64,000 nt of DNA from Cryptomeria japonica. Lineage: Eukaryota > Streptophyta > Pinopsida > Cupressales > Cupressaceae. The notes beneath the pieces are model-generated. The model was not told where the DNA came from. It did not search any database and saw only the letters and a list, made by a program, of their open reading frames with translations. How positions within the stretch are numbered: position 1 is the stretch's first letter; each line of letters starts with the position of its first letter. The stretch covers positions 309,082,450 through 309,146,449 of the forward strand of contig NC_081408.1 of NCBI RefSeq assembly GCF_030272615.1, written 5' to 3'. Below are positions 1 to 9,857 of this stretch, in pieces. The translations under genes were made by a program, and so were the position numbers.

Positions 1-1503
1 TTTAGGAGTATTGGAATTCTAGGCCTACAAGCTTAGAATTTAAGATTGGCAACATTTGACATAATACTCAAAACTTGTATTGCTAGAACCTTTTTCCATT
101 CAACATTTATAGTGGTGACCATTGAACAATTGTGTTGCCAATATGATGCGGTTGACCATATCATCTCTCTTAGGCTTAAGGGTTGCAATATATATTTCTA
201 CAGTTGTAAAAGTAGAATATATATTCTATGCAGGCTTGGTCATAATCATGATGGTTGCACAAAACATTCATAGTAGTTCCTTGAGTTGTGTATTGTCTCT
301 TATGTGGGTGTGCTCAATTTCTAACATGAGCATCTAGGTTTGTGCATATATGTTGGATGAATGCACATAAAAATGCATCCCTATATTTCAACTAAGTGGG
401 ATAGTTAAATTAATATGTTAAGCCACATTTTAACTTTATGCTACTTATAATAAGTAAATCAAGTTAAGAATTTGAAGATGATGTAAACTAATGGTGCCAC
501 TCCCATCATTGTCCCTAATAATTTTAGGCTCATCAAAACCAAATTCAAAATACAATTATATCAAACTTTCGTTTCACAAATTTTCACTAAAATGAGCCAA
601 ATTCACAACAAAGACAAAATTGCCAAATCCACAAAATCTACATGATACGGGACCTGAAACGACCCAATTTTAAAATTTCATACATAAATCCCATCATTCC
701 ACAATATAATTTCACTTAAAATCTAAAAAATTCCACTTTAAAAATATATAACAATTTTTCCCAAAAACCAGGGATTAGTAACATCCACCATTGAAGGAGT
801 TTGAAGAACACCAATTTTTCAAAGTTAAAAAATTAGAAAAGCAAGAATACCCTTTTGAATCTATCTATCCAACACCATATTTTCACAATCAATTTCACAA
901 ATTGTCCATTCAATCGAAATTTTGGCATGGTAACATTTCACAAACATGGTTTTCTCAAATTTCCTCACAACAAATTAAATACTCAATGAAATGGAATGGT
1001 TTGCACAAGGAAAATGTTCTAAATAGTTCATTGACTCATTTACACATAACTAAAATTGAAAAGATTAGTCAAATGGAACGATATGAGGTTCTTACCTCAA
1101 ATTGCTCAAAAAATGAAAAGATGAAAAACTTTAAAAACTCTCAACCAATCCTCAATTCCACGGAACAACATGAATGATTTTCCATTCCTAACCCAATGAA
1201 AGACTCTCCACAAAATTTCTCCAAGAATTCACTCCAAAATCTCCATTACAAAAATCAAGTGTAGGGATGGTTTTGAGAGCTCAAAAATCCCAAAATAAAA
1301 CAGTGTAAACATGAGCTGATTTGTTGAAAATAAAACTCCACTAACAAATCACTTTAGAAAATTAAAATAAATAAATAAAGGAAATAGTAGTTAAATTTCT
1401 TCAAAATCACCCATAAGCCCAAATTATGCATAAGGCATATATTTAATTCCAAAGTATTTAAATTGCAATAAAAACCATTAAAACCCATTACCACATTAAA
1501 ATT
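1..1503. other. AT-rich non-coding stretch left of the first LINE
   Basis: I recognise no gene or mobile element here. An open frame at 791-1177 (128 codons) is rich in Lys, Asn, Ser and Ile, as expected from translated AT-rich DNA, and has no recognisable domain. The right edge is set by the LINE target-site duplication at 1504. Confidence 0.6.
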
Positions 1504-1522
1504 AACAATAAAATGCAATTAA
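1504..1522. repeat. Left 19-bp target-site duplication of LINE copy 1
   Basis: The 19-mer AACAATAAAATGCAATTAA occurs here and again at 9202-9220, on either side of the LINE coding region. It is identical in both places and the flanking bases differ. A long variable-length duplication is typical of target-primed reverse transcription. The ATG at 1513 that opens the ORF1 frame lies inside this duplication, so it is target DNA and not the native LINE start. Confidence 0.9.
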
Positions 1523-2900
1523 AGGAATATACCACATCCCGGTCCGAAAACATCCGTCGGACAAGCGGATGTGGATCTTGTGAAGGAGAATCCCAAGTCA
1601 GCTGGAAGAACGCCCTCCTTGGGTCAACAAAGTCGACCCCTGAAGATGTTGTGGCCACCTTTTCCCAAACGGAAGACAAAATAAAGATCAAACTCCCGGA
1701 CAACCTGATGGATAGAATCACCTCTTCCCTTCACCTGGCAATAGTTGGTCGGTTCTTCTCCTTCTGGCTGTCTATTGATATGGTCAGGCGATGGGAAAAA
1801 TCTCGTTGGAAGCTTAAAGGAAGCCTGGAGGTGTCAGCAATGTCGAGGGGACTCTTTCTATTCAAGTTCAACACTGAGGAGGATCTGATCTATGTTCTAT
1901 CGGGTTCTTGGGTGTATGGAAAGCATTTCCTAACCATGGCTAAATGGAAGCCTGGTTTTGACCCCTCCGCAAAACTAAACCACATGGCTCCAGTCTGGGT
2001 TAGGCTCCTTGGACTCCCTCTGGAGTTCTAGGATGAACAAATCTTCTGCTAGATAGCAAACTCGTTTGGCAACTTTGTTGCAACGGACTCGGTCACTCTC
2101 AACAAATCTAGGTTGGTGTATGCTCATTTTTGTGTGAATGTTACTATTAACAAGGCTCTCCCAAACTTCATCTCCCTAAAATTAAAATGGGGAAAATGGT
2201 CTCAGGCTATTGTGTACGAAAATGCCACCCTATTTTGCCAGAAATTCAATAATCAGGGTCATTCCTATACTGATTGTAAATCCCTCATGGTTGGGAAACC
2301 CAAGCTAAAAAATAAAGCCATCTGGGTCAAGCCCATCAACCCTGGTGACCCATCATCCTTGGCTCCCCTTGAGCTAACTACTGTGAATGAAATTTCGAAG
2401 GACTACCCTCACACGAACAAGATCCTAGAGATCCTAAAATCCCCAGCGAACCAAGACAAAAAATCAAGCATCTCCCTGGAAGAGGGGGAGATCCCTCAGG
2501 TGATAGCCCTCAACCTGTCCCCCAACCCCTGTCCCTCTGCTTCCCCCACCCCCTGGTCCCTCATGCTCCTAGCCCGGCTATGGCTAAGCCTCTTAGGATT
2601 GAAAGTATCCTACCCACCTCTTCAATCCCTCCCTCCCTTGCAATGGGGATTAGAGATGCACACTCTGGAAACTCCTTGACAGCTCCGCTAAAAGTGTCCC
2701 CTCTGGGATCTCCTTAGATGGATAATGAAGAATGGATAACCCAGAAGGAGAAAGTCAAGGCCAAGAAAACAGATGTGGGGGAAAATGAAAATAAAGTTGG
2801 CAGACCCTCAGAAAGAGTCCTGAGACACAAGGTAATGGTAAGGGACATTGCAAAGGGCAGACGACTGACCTTGGACAAACTTAACAAAATTAAGAAATGA
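1523..2900 (+). pseudogene. LINE copy 1 ORF1 (DUF4283-like RNA-binding protein), broken
   Basis: ORF1 proteins of plant LINEs bind the element RNA. The frame from 1523 shows a DUF4283-like region at about 1735-2030 with the usual pattern: a KSRWKLKG segment, a GLFLFKF strand, a GSWVYG segment and PVWVRLLGLPLEF. TAG stops follow at 2029 and 2050, where relatives have Trp and Gln. The frame resumes at 2113-2679 with a degraded zinc knuckle, CQKFNNQGHSYTDC, whose second Cys is Phe. A frame change then leads to a Lys-rich tail at 2718-2900 ending NKIKK. Its TGA (2898-2900) overlaps the ORF2 ATG at 2897 as ATGA. The N-terminus is missing relative to copy 2. Confidence 0.85.
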
Positions 2901-5900
2901 AGTTCCTCTCTTGGGACATAAGGGGTCTGAACAACCCCCATAAGCAATTTGCCATAAAACAACTCATTCTGGACATGAAAATTGACATTTACCTCCTTCA
3001 GGAAGTCAAGATGCCCTTTCAAACCTTTGCTTTGGTTGCTGGTAAACTTTGGCTTGGAGTGGACTATCTATATGTTGATGCTTTGGGTGCTTCTGGGGGT
3101 ATTGCTACCCTTTGGGATCCCATTAAAATGAAAGGTAAGCTTTTCGCTAGCTCCCAAAATTTCCTAGCGGTTTCTCTTCATTATGGAGAACAATGTTGGC
3201 AGATGTTCAATATCTATGCTCCATACTCAAGGTCGGGGAGACGGATCCTGTGGGAGGAAATTTCTAATATCATTGTGACTAATTAGAAGGCTCGGTTTAT
3301 GCTTGTAGGAGATTTCAATTCCCCCCTCTACCCCTCCGACAAGTGTGGTTGCCTTGAGGATTTCTCTGACAACATGGGCGACCTAGCCAGTTTCATCAAT
3401 GCTTCTAGCCTTATGGATATTGACCTACAGGGTGCCCCCTTCACCTGGTCGAATAATAGGAAAGGTAAACATCTTATTCAAGTCAGACTGGATAGATTCC
3501 CAATTTCCACCAATTGCGACATCAGACAGAGCTCTTACCTGAAACCCTCCCAAGGACTGCGTCTAACCACAACCCCCTTCTTCTCCACTAGAAAGACAGA
3601 CCCTACCAGGGTCCCCCCCCTTTCGCTATGAGATTATGTGGGCCTCTCATCCAGACTTCAGAGAGCTGGTTAGACATTGGTGGACCACCCCAATCCAAGG
3701 GACTACCATGTTCAAAATCATGGAGAAACTAAAGCTAATTAGCAGGGAAGTCAAAGGTTGGAATAGGATCACCTTTGGAGACATCTTCAAAAGAAAGCAG
3801 AACCTGAGGTCCAGACTAGAACAACTTCAGAATATTATGGGTACTGCTAACCCCCCGGATCCCATTTTGAAGGAGGAGGAAGACTGCCGCAAGAGCTGGA
3901 AAGATACCCTCTCCAAGGAAGAAGTGTACTGGAAACAAAGATCCAGGATCCGGTGGTTGAAAGAAGGGGACATAAATTCTGCCTTCTTCCATAGATCAAC
4001 TTGTATCCACAAGAGAAGGAACCATATCAAAAGTATTAAGGACGAAACTAGCCAGGAGATCTCTGAAGACTCTCTGCTTGGTCAGAGTGCGGTGGAATTT
4101 TTCACTCGACTGTATGTGGATAATTGTGGAAATGATGCTTCGCTCCAGGACTGCCTTGTTTGTAAGTTGTCAATGGCCATCAATGAGGACGACAACATGC
4201 AACTTATGGCCCCCATCTCTGCTGATGAAGTCCACCGGGTGGTCTTTTCTATGTGGGCCTACAAGACTTCAGGCCTGGATGGTTTCCCCCCAGTGTTCTT
4301 CCAAGAGTTTTGGGACATTGTTAGCTACGATGTCACCAAAGCTATTCAATATTTCTTCAAGACAGGGAGATTGCTGAAAAAGATCAACAACACTTTCATT
4401 GTCCTCATCCCCAAGACCACTACACCCAGCTGCTTGAAGGAGTATCTTCCCATAAGCCTCTGCAATACCATTTATAAGATACTCTCCAAGGTCCTTGTGA
4501 ATAGGATTAAACCCTTCCTCAAAAAAATTATCAGTCCTTCCCAGAAAGGCTTCGTCTCGGGTCGCCAAATTTTGGATGCTGCCTTTGCCACTCATGAGAT
4601 AATCCACTCCATGGATAGGAGAAAATTACCAGGTATGGCCTGTAAACTTGATATATCTAAAGCTTATGATAAGGTTAATTGGGAGTTTCTTTTCAAAGTG
4701 CTTCTAAAACTAGGATTTAACCAAAAAATGGTGAGTATGATTCGAGAATGTGTTACCATGGTTCAATTCTCGGTGTTGATTAATGGGACTCCTAGGGGAT
4801 GTTTCAAAGCTGATAAAGGTATTCGGCAGGGTGACCCTCTGCCCCCTTATCTATTTATCATGATAGCTGAAGTCTTAAACAGAAATGGGTCACCAATGGT
4901 AGGCTCCGAGGGTTCAAAGCGGCCTCCACACTCCCCCCCTCTAATATTCAATAGTTCATGGATGAGACCTTCCTATTTGGTAAGTCTTCTCTCATGGAGG
5001 CTAAAGGGTGGAAGATCCTACTTGCCAACTATGCCAAGGCGTTGGGACAATGCATCAACTATGAGAAGAGTAATCTCTACTTCTTCAACACTCCAAATGA
5101 CCTCCAACTCAGAATTCTCTCCATCCTCGGATGCAAAGTGGCAACTCTTCCGGGGACCTACCTGGGTCTCCCCCTCACGGTCAAGGAAGTCACCCCCACC
5201 TTCTGGAACTCTATTTTGGAAAGAATGCAGAAAAAACTTGCGAGATGGAATGGGAAATTCCTCAGTAGTGCAGGGAAACTCCAGCTTCTCGCAGCCTCAC
5301 TACAAGGAATTTCGGTGTACTTCCTTTCCATGTTTAAAATATCAGGAACCATTAGGGAAAAACTTGAGAAGATCCAAAAAACCTTCTTATGGATTGGATT
5401 GGAAGAGAAAAAACGTATGGCTATGGTCAATTGGGATACCGTTTGTTTACCCAAATCTCTGAGAGGTTTGGGCATAAGAAAGATTAATGCCCTCAATAAG
5501 GCGCTAAATGCCAAGATTGGTTGGACTCTAGCTAAAGGTGAGGTGGATTGGTGCAACATTATCAAAGCTAAGTACCTGGACCATGAGCATTTCTATTATA
5601 GTTTGAATACTACTGACCTTCCCCAAAGTTCCAAGTTGTGGAACAACATCCTAGAGAGCAGAGTGATGGTTAGAGAAGGTCTGAAGTGGCAGCTAGGAGA
5701 TGGTAGAAAGGTGAGATTCTGGGAAGACTTTTGGACGGAGGAAAAGCCTTTGGTCAATACTCGCTTCCATCAAATCATGAGCCACCTTAAAGGCATCTTG
5801 GGGGATTATACTGTGGATTATTTGGTTCCAGGAAGTGCTTGCTGGAAGGACATTGTTCTTATCTACAGTAATAGACCTATCCTAGTCCCCCTTGCTCAGG

Positions 5901-7029
5901 ATCTGCAACACATTTTGTCGAAAATGAGAATCCCCCTGGCCTCAAATGAAGATAGCTTCATCTGGAAAGAGACCCAATCGGGCTCTTTCTCAGTCAAATT
6001 TTCTTACAATCGGCTCCTTAAGCACCTTGTGGATGCTGAATTCTAGAAGAAAGTTTGAAACCCTCAGCTTATCCCTAAAATCAATTTCTTCTAGTGGACC
6101 CTCATGCATGGTAAAACCCTCACGCTTGATAACTTGAAGAAGAGGGGATTCCATCTCCCCAACAGATGCAGTCTGTGTAAAGCTGAAGAGGAATCTATTG
6201 ACCACCTTTTTGTCTTCTGTCCCTTTGCTGCTCATATTTGGTCTATTACTCTTCAGAAATGCGGTCTCTGTTGGGTCTTCTAGAAGGATATAATTTTTTT
6301 TGCTTTTGATTAGACCCCTCCCTCCCATCACCCCCTCATCATTCAACTTTGGAAACAAATACCGCTGCACATCTATTGGGCCTTGTGGAAAGAAAGAAAC
6401 AACAAAATTTTCAGAGACACCGAGACCCCCCCGGACACTGTGGCTCACATTTTCTTTAAGACGATCTCTGAAAATTTAGAAGTTACGAAATGGAAAATCC
6501 CCCCTTATCCTCCCAATGAGGTTGAGAAAAGGATTGCTAGTTGTTGGAAGCTCCCCCTTGGCTTTGATTGTTTCAACAACAGTACCAAGAACAAGAGACG
6601 GATGACCAGATGGTCAACCCCCAAGCTACACTGGTTTAAACTGGATTTTGATGGTTCAGCTCAAAGCAACTGTCAGGCTGGAGGTGGAGTCATCCGGGAC
6701 CATCTGGGGAACACGGTTGCAGCGTACGCTGACAACCTAAGGAATAATACAGTCACTCAAGCTGAAGGAATGGCCCTCCTTTGGGGTCTGAAAATGGCTA
6801 ACTCCATAGAAATAAAATATCTGGAAATTGAAGGAGACTCTCAAATTATTGTTGACTATGTCAAAGGGAACACTTCAGCGGTGTGGAGAGTGGAACCCAT
6901 TCTGAGGGATATCAGGTGCCTCATGGTCAAGATGGAGGACTTCAGTATCCGCCACATCTTCAAAGAAGGAAACAGAGCTGTTGATTCCATGGCGGCTGAT
7001 AGAAGGCTGCAGAATGGCTTACGATGCTA
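2897..7029 (+). pseudogene. LINE copy 1 ORF2: APE endonuclease, reverse transcriptase, zf-RVT, RNase H
   Basis: ORF2 nicks target DNA and copies the element RNA. Domains in order: AP-type endonuclease 2897-3600 (SWDIRGLN, LLQEVKM, VGDFN, TWSN, RLDR; the final SDH motif reads SNH); RT about 4200-5400 (LDISKAYD, GIRQGDPL); zf-RVT about 5980-6260 (CSLCKAEEESIDHLFVFC); RNase H 6630-7029 with Asp, Glu, Asp and Asp all visible (NFDG-type DFDGSAQSN, AEGMALLWG, EGDSQ, AVDSMA). The frame moves from 2 to 3 near 3540 and back near 4890. The RT box FxDD reads FMDE at 4955-4966, preceded by a TAG at 4952. Further stops at 3284, 6044, 6056, 6092, 6281 and 6311 mostly fall where relatives have Trp or Gln. 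Confidence 0.93.
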
Positions 7030-7545
7030 GAGGGACCCCAGTCTGCTGCCGGTCACCACTAAGGAAATCTTGGAAAAGGAAAAGGCCTTTACCCAGGAAG
7101 GGACCGTCCTATCCGCTCAATGATGAAGGAAACCTTTTTTCAAATTTCAAATTGGTGCGGGGATCCCACCAATTTCTATCCTAGACAACCACGTATCAAA
7201 GGCAGTTTGAGTCACCACTACCATATGGGATGGAGTTATGATGAAAGTATAGACATCGGGAATGATTACTTCTTAATTACTACCCAGACGAAGCCAATTG
7301 GAAATGATAAAGGTGGCATTGGAGACCTGTCAACTCACATTGGCCCGATTGAAGGCTCGCACGTTCCGAGTAGATCTTCGTCTTTCGATATCTACTGGAT
7401 CTTATAGGATAATAATCACTCTGATTGTTATGACCATTTATTCCAAGTCCAGCATAATTATTTTAACAATTTCGCCTTAAGTTTGCTTCAGCTCTGCATT
7501 TTGGCTGTAAGTCATTCTCAATCTATTAAACTAGAGGATTCAAGA
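7030..7545 (+). other. LINE copy 1 spacer between ORF2 and ORF3
   Basis: About 515 bp inside the TSD-bounded unit with no convincing coding frame. Short open frames at 7120-7480 have no recognisable domain. The matching spacer in copy 2 is only about 185 bp (35545-35728), so its length is not conserved. Confidence 0.6.
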
Positions 7546-8918
7546 ATTGGGGGGGGGGGGGGGACAGGCTCAGACTGGAACCCAATAAAGTGGATGAGTT
7601 CAAAGCTAAACCAGCGGCCTGGTTTGTGTGCATTGAAGGTGGTATTGACAAATTCATGGAAAGTATGAAGGGTAATGATGAAAGACTTTCCAGACAATTT
7701 GTGACTTCTTGGGAGGACAGAAGGGTGACCATGGGGGGAATCTCCTTTGAAATCAACGAAGAGGTTATAGCTAAAGTGACAAGCCTTTCAATGGAGGGTA
7801 GAAAATGGAAAAAGAAGAGCCGCATTGCAGATTCTACCAGCCTTAATAGGTTCTTCCGCCAAGGTGAAAACCCTATCAAGAGGGTCGGAGGATTCAATAG
7901 GGAGGAGCTCCCTCACCCGTGGGACGAGGTCAGTTATATCGTGATGAAGTATTTTACACTAGAGGGAAGGTATGGCATTTTCTACTATTACTATCTCCCA
8001 TTCCTGAACCATTTGAGGAATAAAGACCTCATTTCCATTCCGTTCTTTTTACTGCATTCTATGGATGCTAACATTAAAGATATAGCCAAAGCAAAGAAAA
8101 AAGGGAAATACTTCCCCATCCTGCATCAGGGCCTTATTCTCTGCCTGTATAACTTTCACCTCACCCTCTACCCACCCTGCTCCATTTCTATGTAGAATGT
8201 TGGCCCCTTGGCCCACCCTCTTACCATTAATGATTCAAGCCCTCGGGGCCTGGAATTTGGCTCCTCCAGTAAGAAAACCAAGAATCACTCCCCGGAGGAG
8301 GTCAGAACCCCCAAAAGAGTCAAAATCGAAGAGATTGACTCTGATTTGGATATTACTGAAGAAGCCAACACCCCCCATCGCTCTAGCAGACTAGCATCTA
8401 AACCCTCGGATAAATCCTTGATAGACCCCTCCTCTTCGCATGACACGAGAAATTCCATCCCGACTGTTAAAATGCCCCTGACCCAACACAATCCGACCCC
8501 TCATTCTATGAGCTCCACCCGGATTTCTGAAAGCCCTGTATCCTCCAAGAGTCCGGAGCCAGCCAACTTACCCTCCTCGACCTTCAGGATTGAAAAAATG
8601 TTGGTCATTGAAGAGGCCAGCAACGTGAAGGAAGAGGATTCCAACCTGGCAGAGCTTGAGAAAAAGATAGAGGCCCTCTCTAACAATGTGCAGGTGATCA
8701 CCAGCCGTCTGGAGGTGACAAAATCCAAGATGCACAATGTGTCCAAGTGTGCACTGAATGTTATGAGATGCTCGGCTACTACGCTGTGCCTATTGTAGGA
8801 AAGCACGGCCAAAGGGAAAGGCAAGGAGGACGACGACTACAAAGGCTTGTTCAAGTTCCTCACTAAGGAATGGGCTAGAAAGTTGCTCCCTAAGAAGAGC
8901 CAAGGGAAAAAGAAATAA
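7546..8918 (+). pseudogene. LINE copy 1 ORF3, unknown protein downstream of RNase H
   Basis: One frame of about 457 codons interrupted only by two TAG stops (8193 and 8796). Both can be explained by C-to-T or G-to-A change. The start is degenerate: a run of 15 G (7549-7563) replaces the ATGGGG start seen in copy 2. An N-terminal globular region (about 7566-8190) contains a WFVCIEGGIDKFMES segment, VTMGGISFEI, EVIAKVTSLS and KYFTLEGRYG followed by LNHLR. A Ser/Pro/acidic linker follows with an NLS-like PKRVKIEE, then a likely coiled coil (about 8640-8770) and a basic tail ending SQGKKK. The N-terminal region matches the third ORF of copy 2 at 33930-35544. I do not recognise the family and can only infer an accessory LINE role. 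Faint likeness to plant transposon-associated domains is not firm. Confidence 0.8.
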
Positions 8919-9201
8919 CTTTTTGCATGAGGAGGATGTTTTTTTCTATGTTGTGCAGTCGTTGGATGGATAAGCCTAGTTTATGCTTTTGCTTATATTT
9001 TGTTGTTTATGGCCTTGCGTGGCATATGAATTATACTCTGACTAGTAGTATTTTATCGCTGATAAACTCTCATAGTATTGTTTTTGATAGAGGTAAAAGG
9101 ATGCTCCTTTGCTGATTATATGCGAACAATGGTCCTACCTCTATTCTCATAATTGTACCTATGGTTTGGCCCCCTCGTTTTTGGCTACTTTTATTATCAA
9201 A

Positions 9202-9220
9202 AACAATAAAATGCAATTAA
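9202..9220. repeat. Right 19-bp target-site duplication of LINE copy 1
   Basis: Identical to 1504-1522. It begins directly after the short A-rich 3' end of the LINE and places the element's 3' boundary downstream of ORF3. Confidence 0.9.
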
Positions 9221-9486
9221 GCAAACACTCAAGTTACTAGTTGGCCACAAAAGAGACTTAGGGTATTCCATACATTACCAAACATGGTATATGGCCTGTC
9301 TATAATAACATTCATATGGGGAGTCATACTCAATATGGTATGATGGGCATGGTTTAGTGATGATTTGGCCAATGTGTTATCTCCTATTAACCACTATCAG
9401 AGAGGGTATGCTCACATCTGCGGAGCCAAGTGGAGTCGATACCTAGTACCGACAACCACTCAACAAACATCAAGGGTACCCTAGAA
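9221..9486. other. Short non-coding stretch between LINE copy 1 and microsatellite
   Basis: No open frame or recognisable repeat. It is pre-insertion target DNA on the right side of the LINE. Confidence 0.5.
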
Positions 9487-9857
9487 ACACACACACACAC
9501 ACACACACACATGTATGTATGTATGTATACACATATACATATATACATATATATACACATATACAACTATATATATGTATATGTATATGTATGTATGTAT
9601 GTATATGTATGTGTGTATATGTATTTATGTATGTTTGTATGTATGTATATTTATACATGTATGTATATATATATATATACATGTATGTATGTATATATAT
9701 ATACATGTATGTATGTATATATATACATGTATGTATATACATATACATATACATATACATGTATGTATATACGTATACATATACATATACATGTACATGT
9801 ACATATACATATAATACATATACATATACATATACATATAAATATGTGTGTGTGTAT
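9487..9857. repeat. Compound microsatellite, (AC)n then ATGT/ATAC-type
   Basis: Twelve AC units (9487-9510) run into about 350 bp of interspersed TATG, TATA, ACATAT and CATGTA units. The array is made largely of self-complementary four- to six-base steps. Long frames on both strands here, all Tyr/Ile/Met/Cys/His, are artefacts. The array abuts the LTR that starts at 9858. Confidence 0.93.

Larger units (their letters stand above)
1523..9201 (+). mobile_element. LINE (plant L1-like) copy 1, three-ORF type, 5'-truncated
   Basis: A non-LTR retrotransposon of about 7.7 kb bounded by a 19-bp TSD. Order: ORF1 (1523-2900), ORF2 (2897-7029), spacer, ORF3 (7546-8918), a T/G-rich 3' UTR, and an end reading TTATTATCAAAA with only a minimal A tail. 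ORF1 lacks the N-terminal part and 5' UTR seen in copy 2 (33706-41901), so this copy is probably 5'-truncated. It carries stops and at least two frameshifts and cannot be autonomous. The TSD lies beyond ORF3, so ORF3 belongs to the retrotransposed unit. Confidence 0.92.

Noticed and set aside
791-1177. 128-codon plus-strand frame
   Set aside because: AT-rich composition, no domain, no flanking gene signals; taken as chance.
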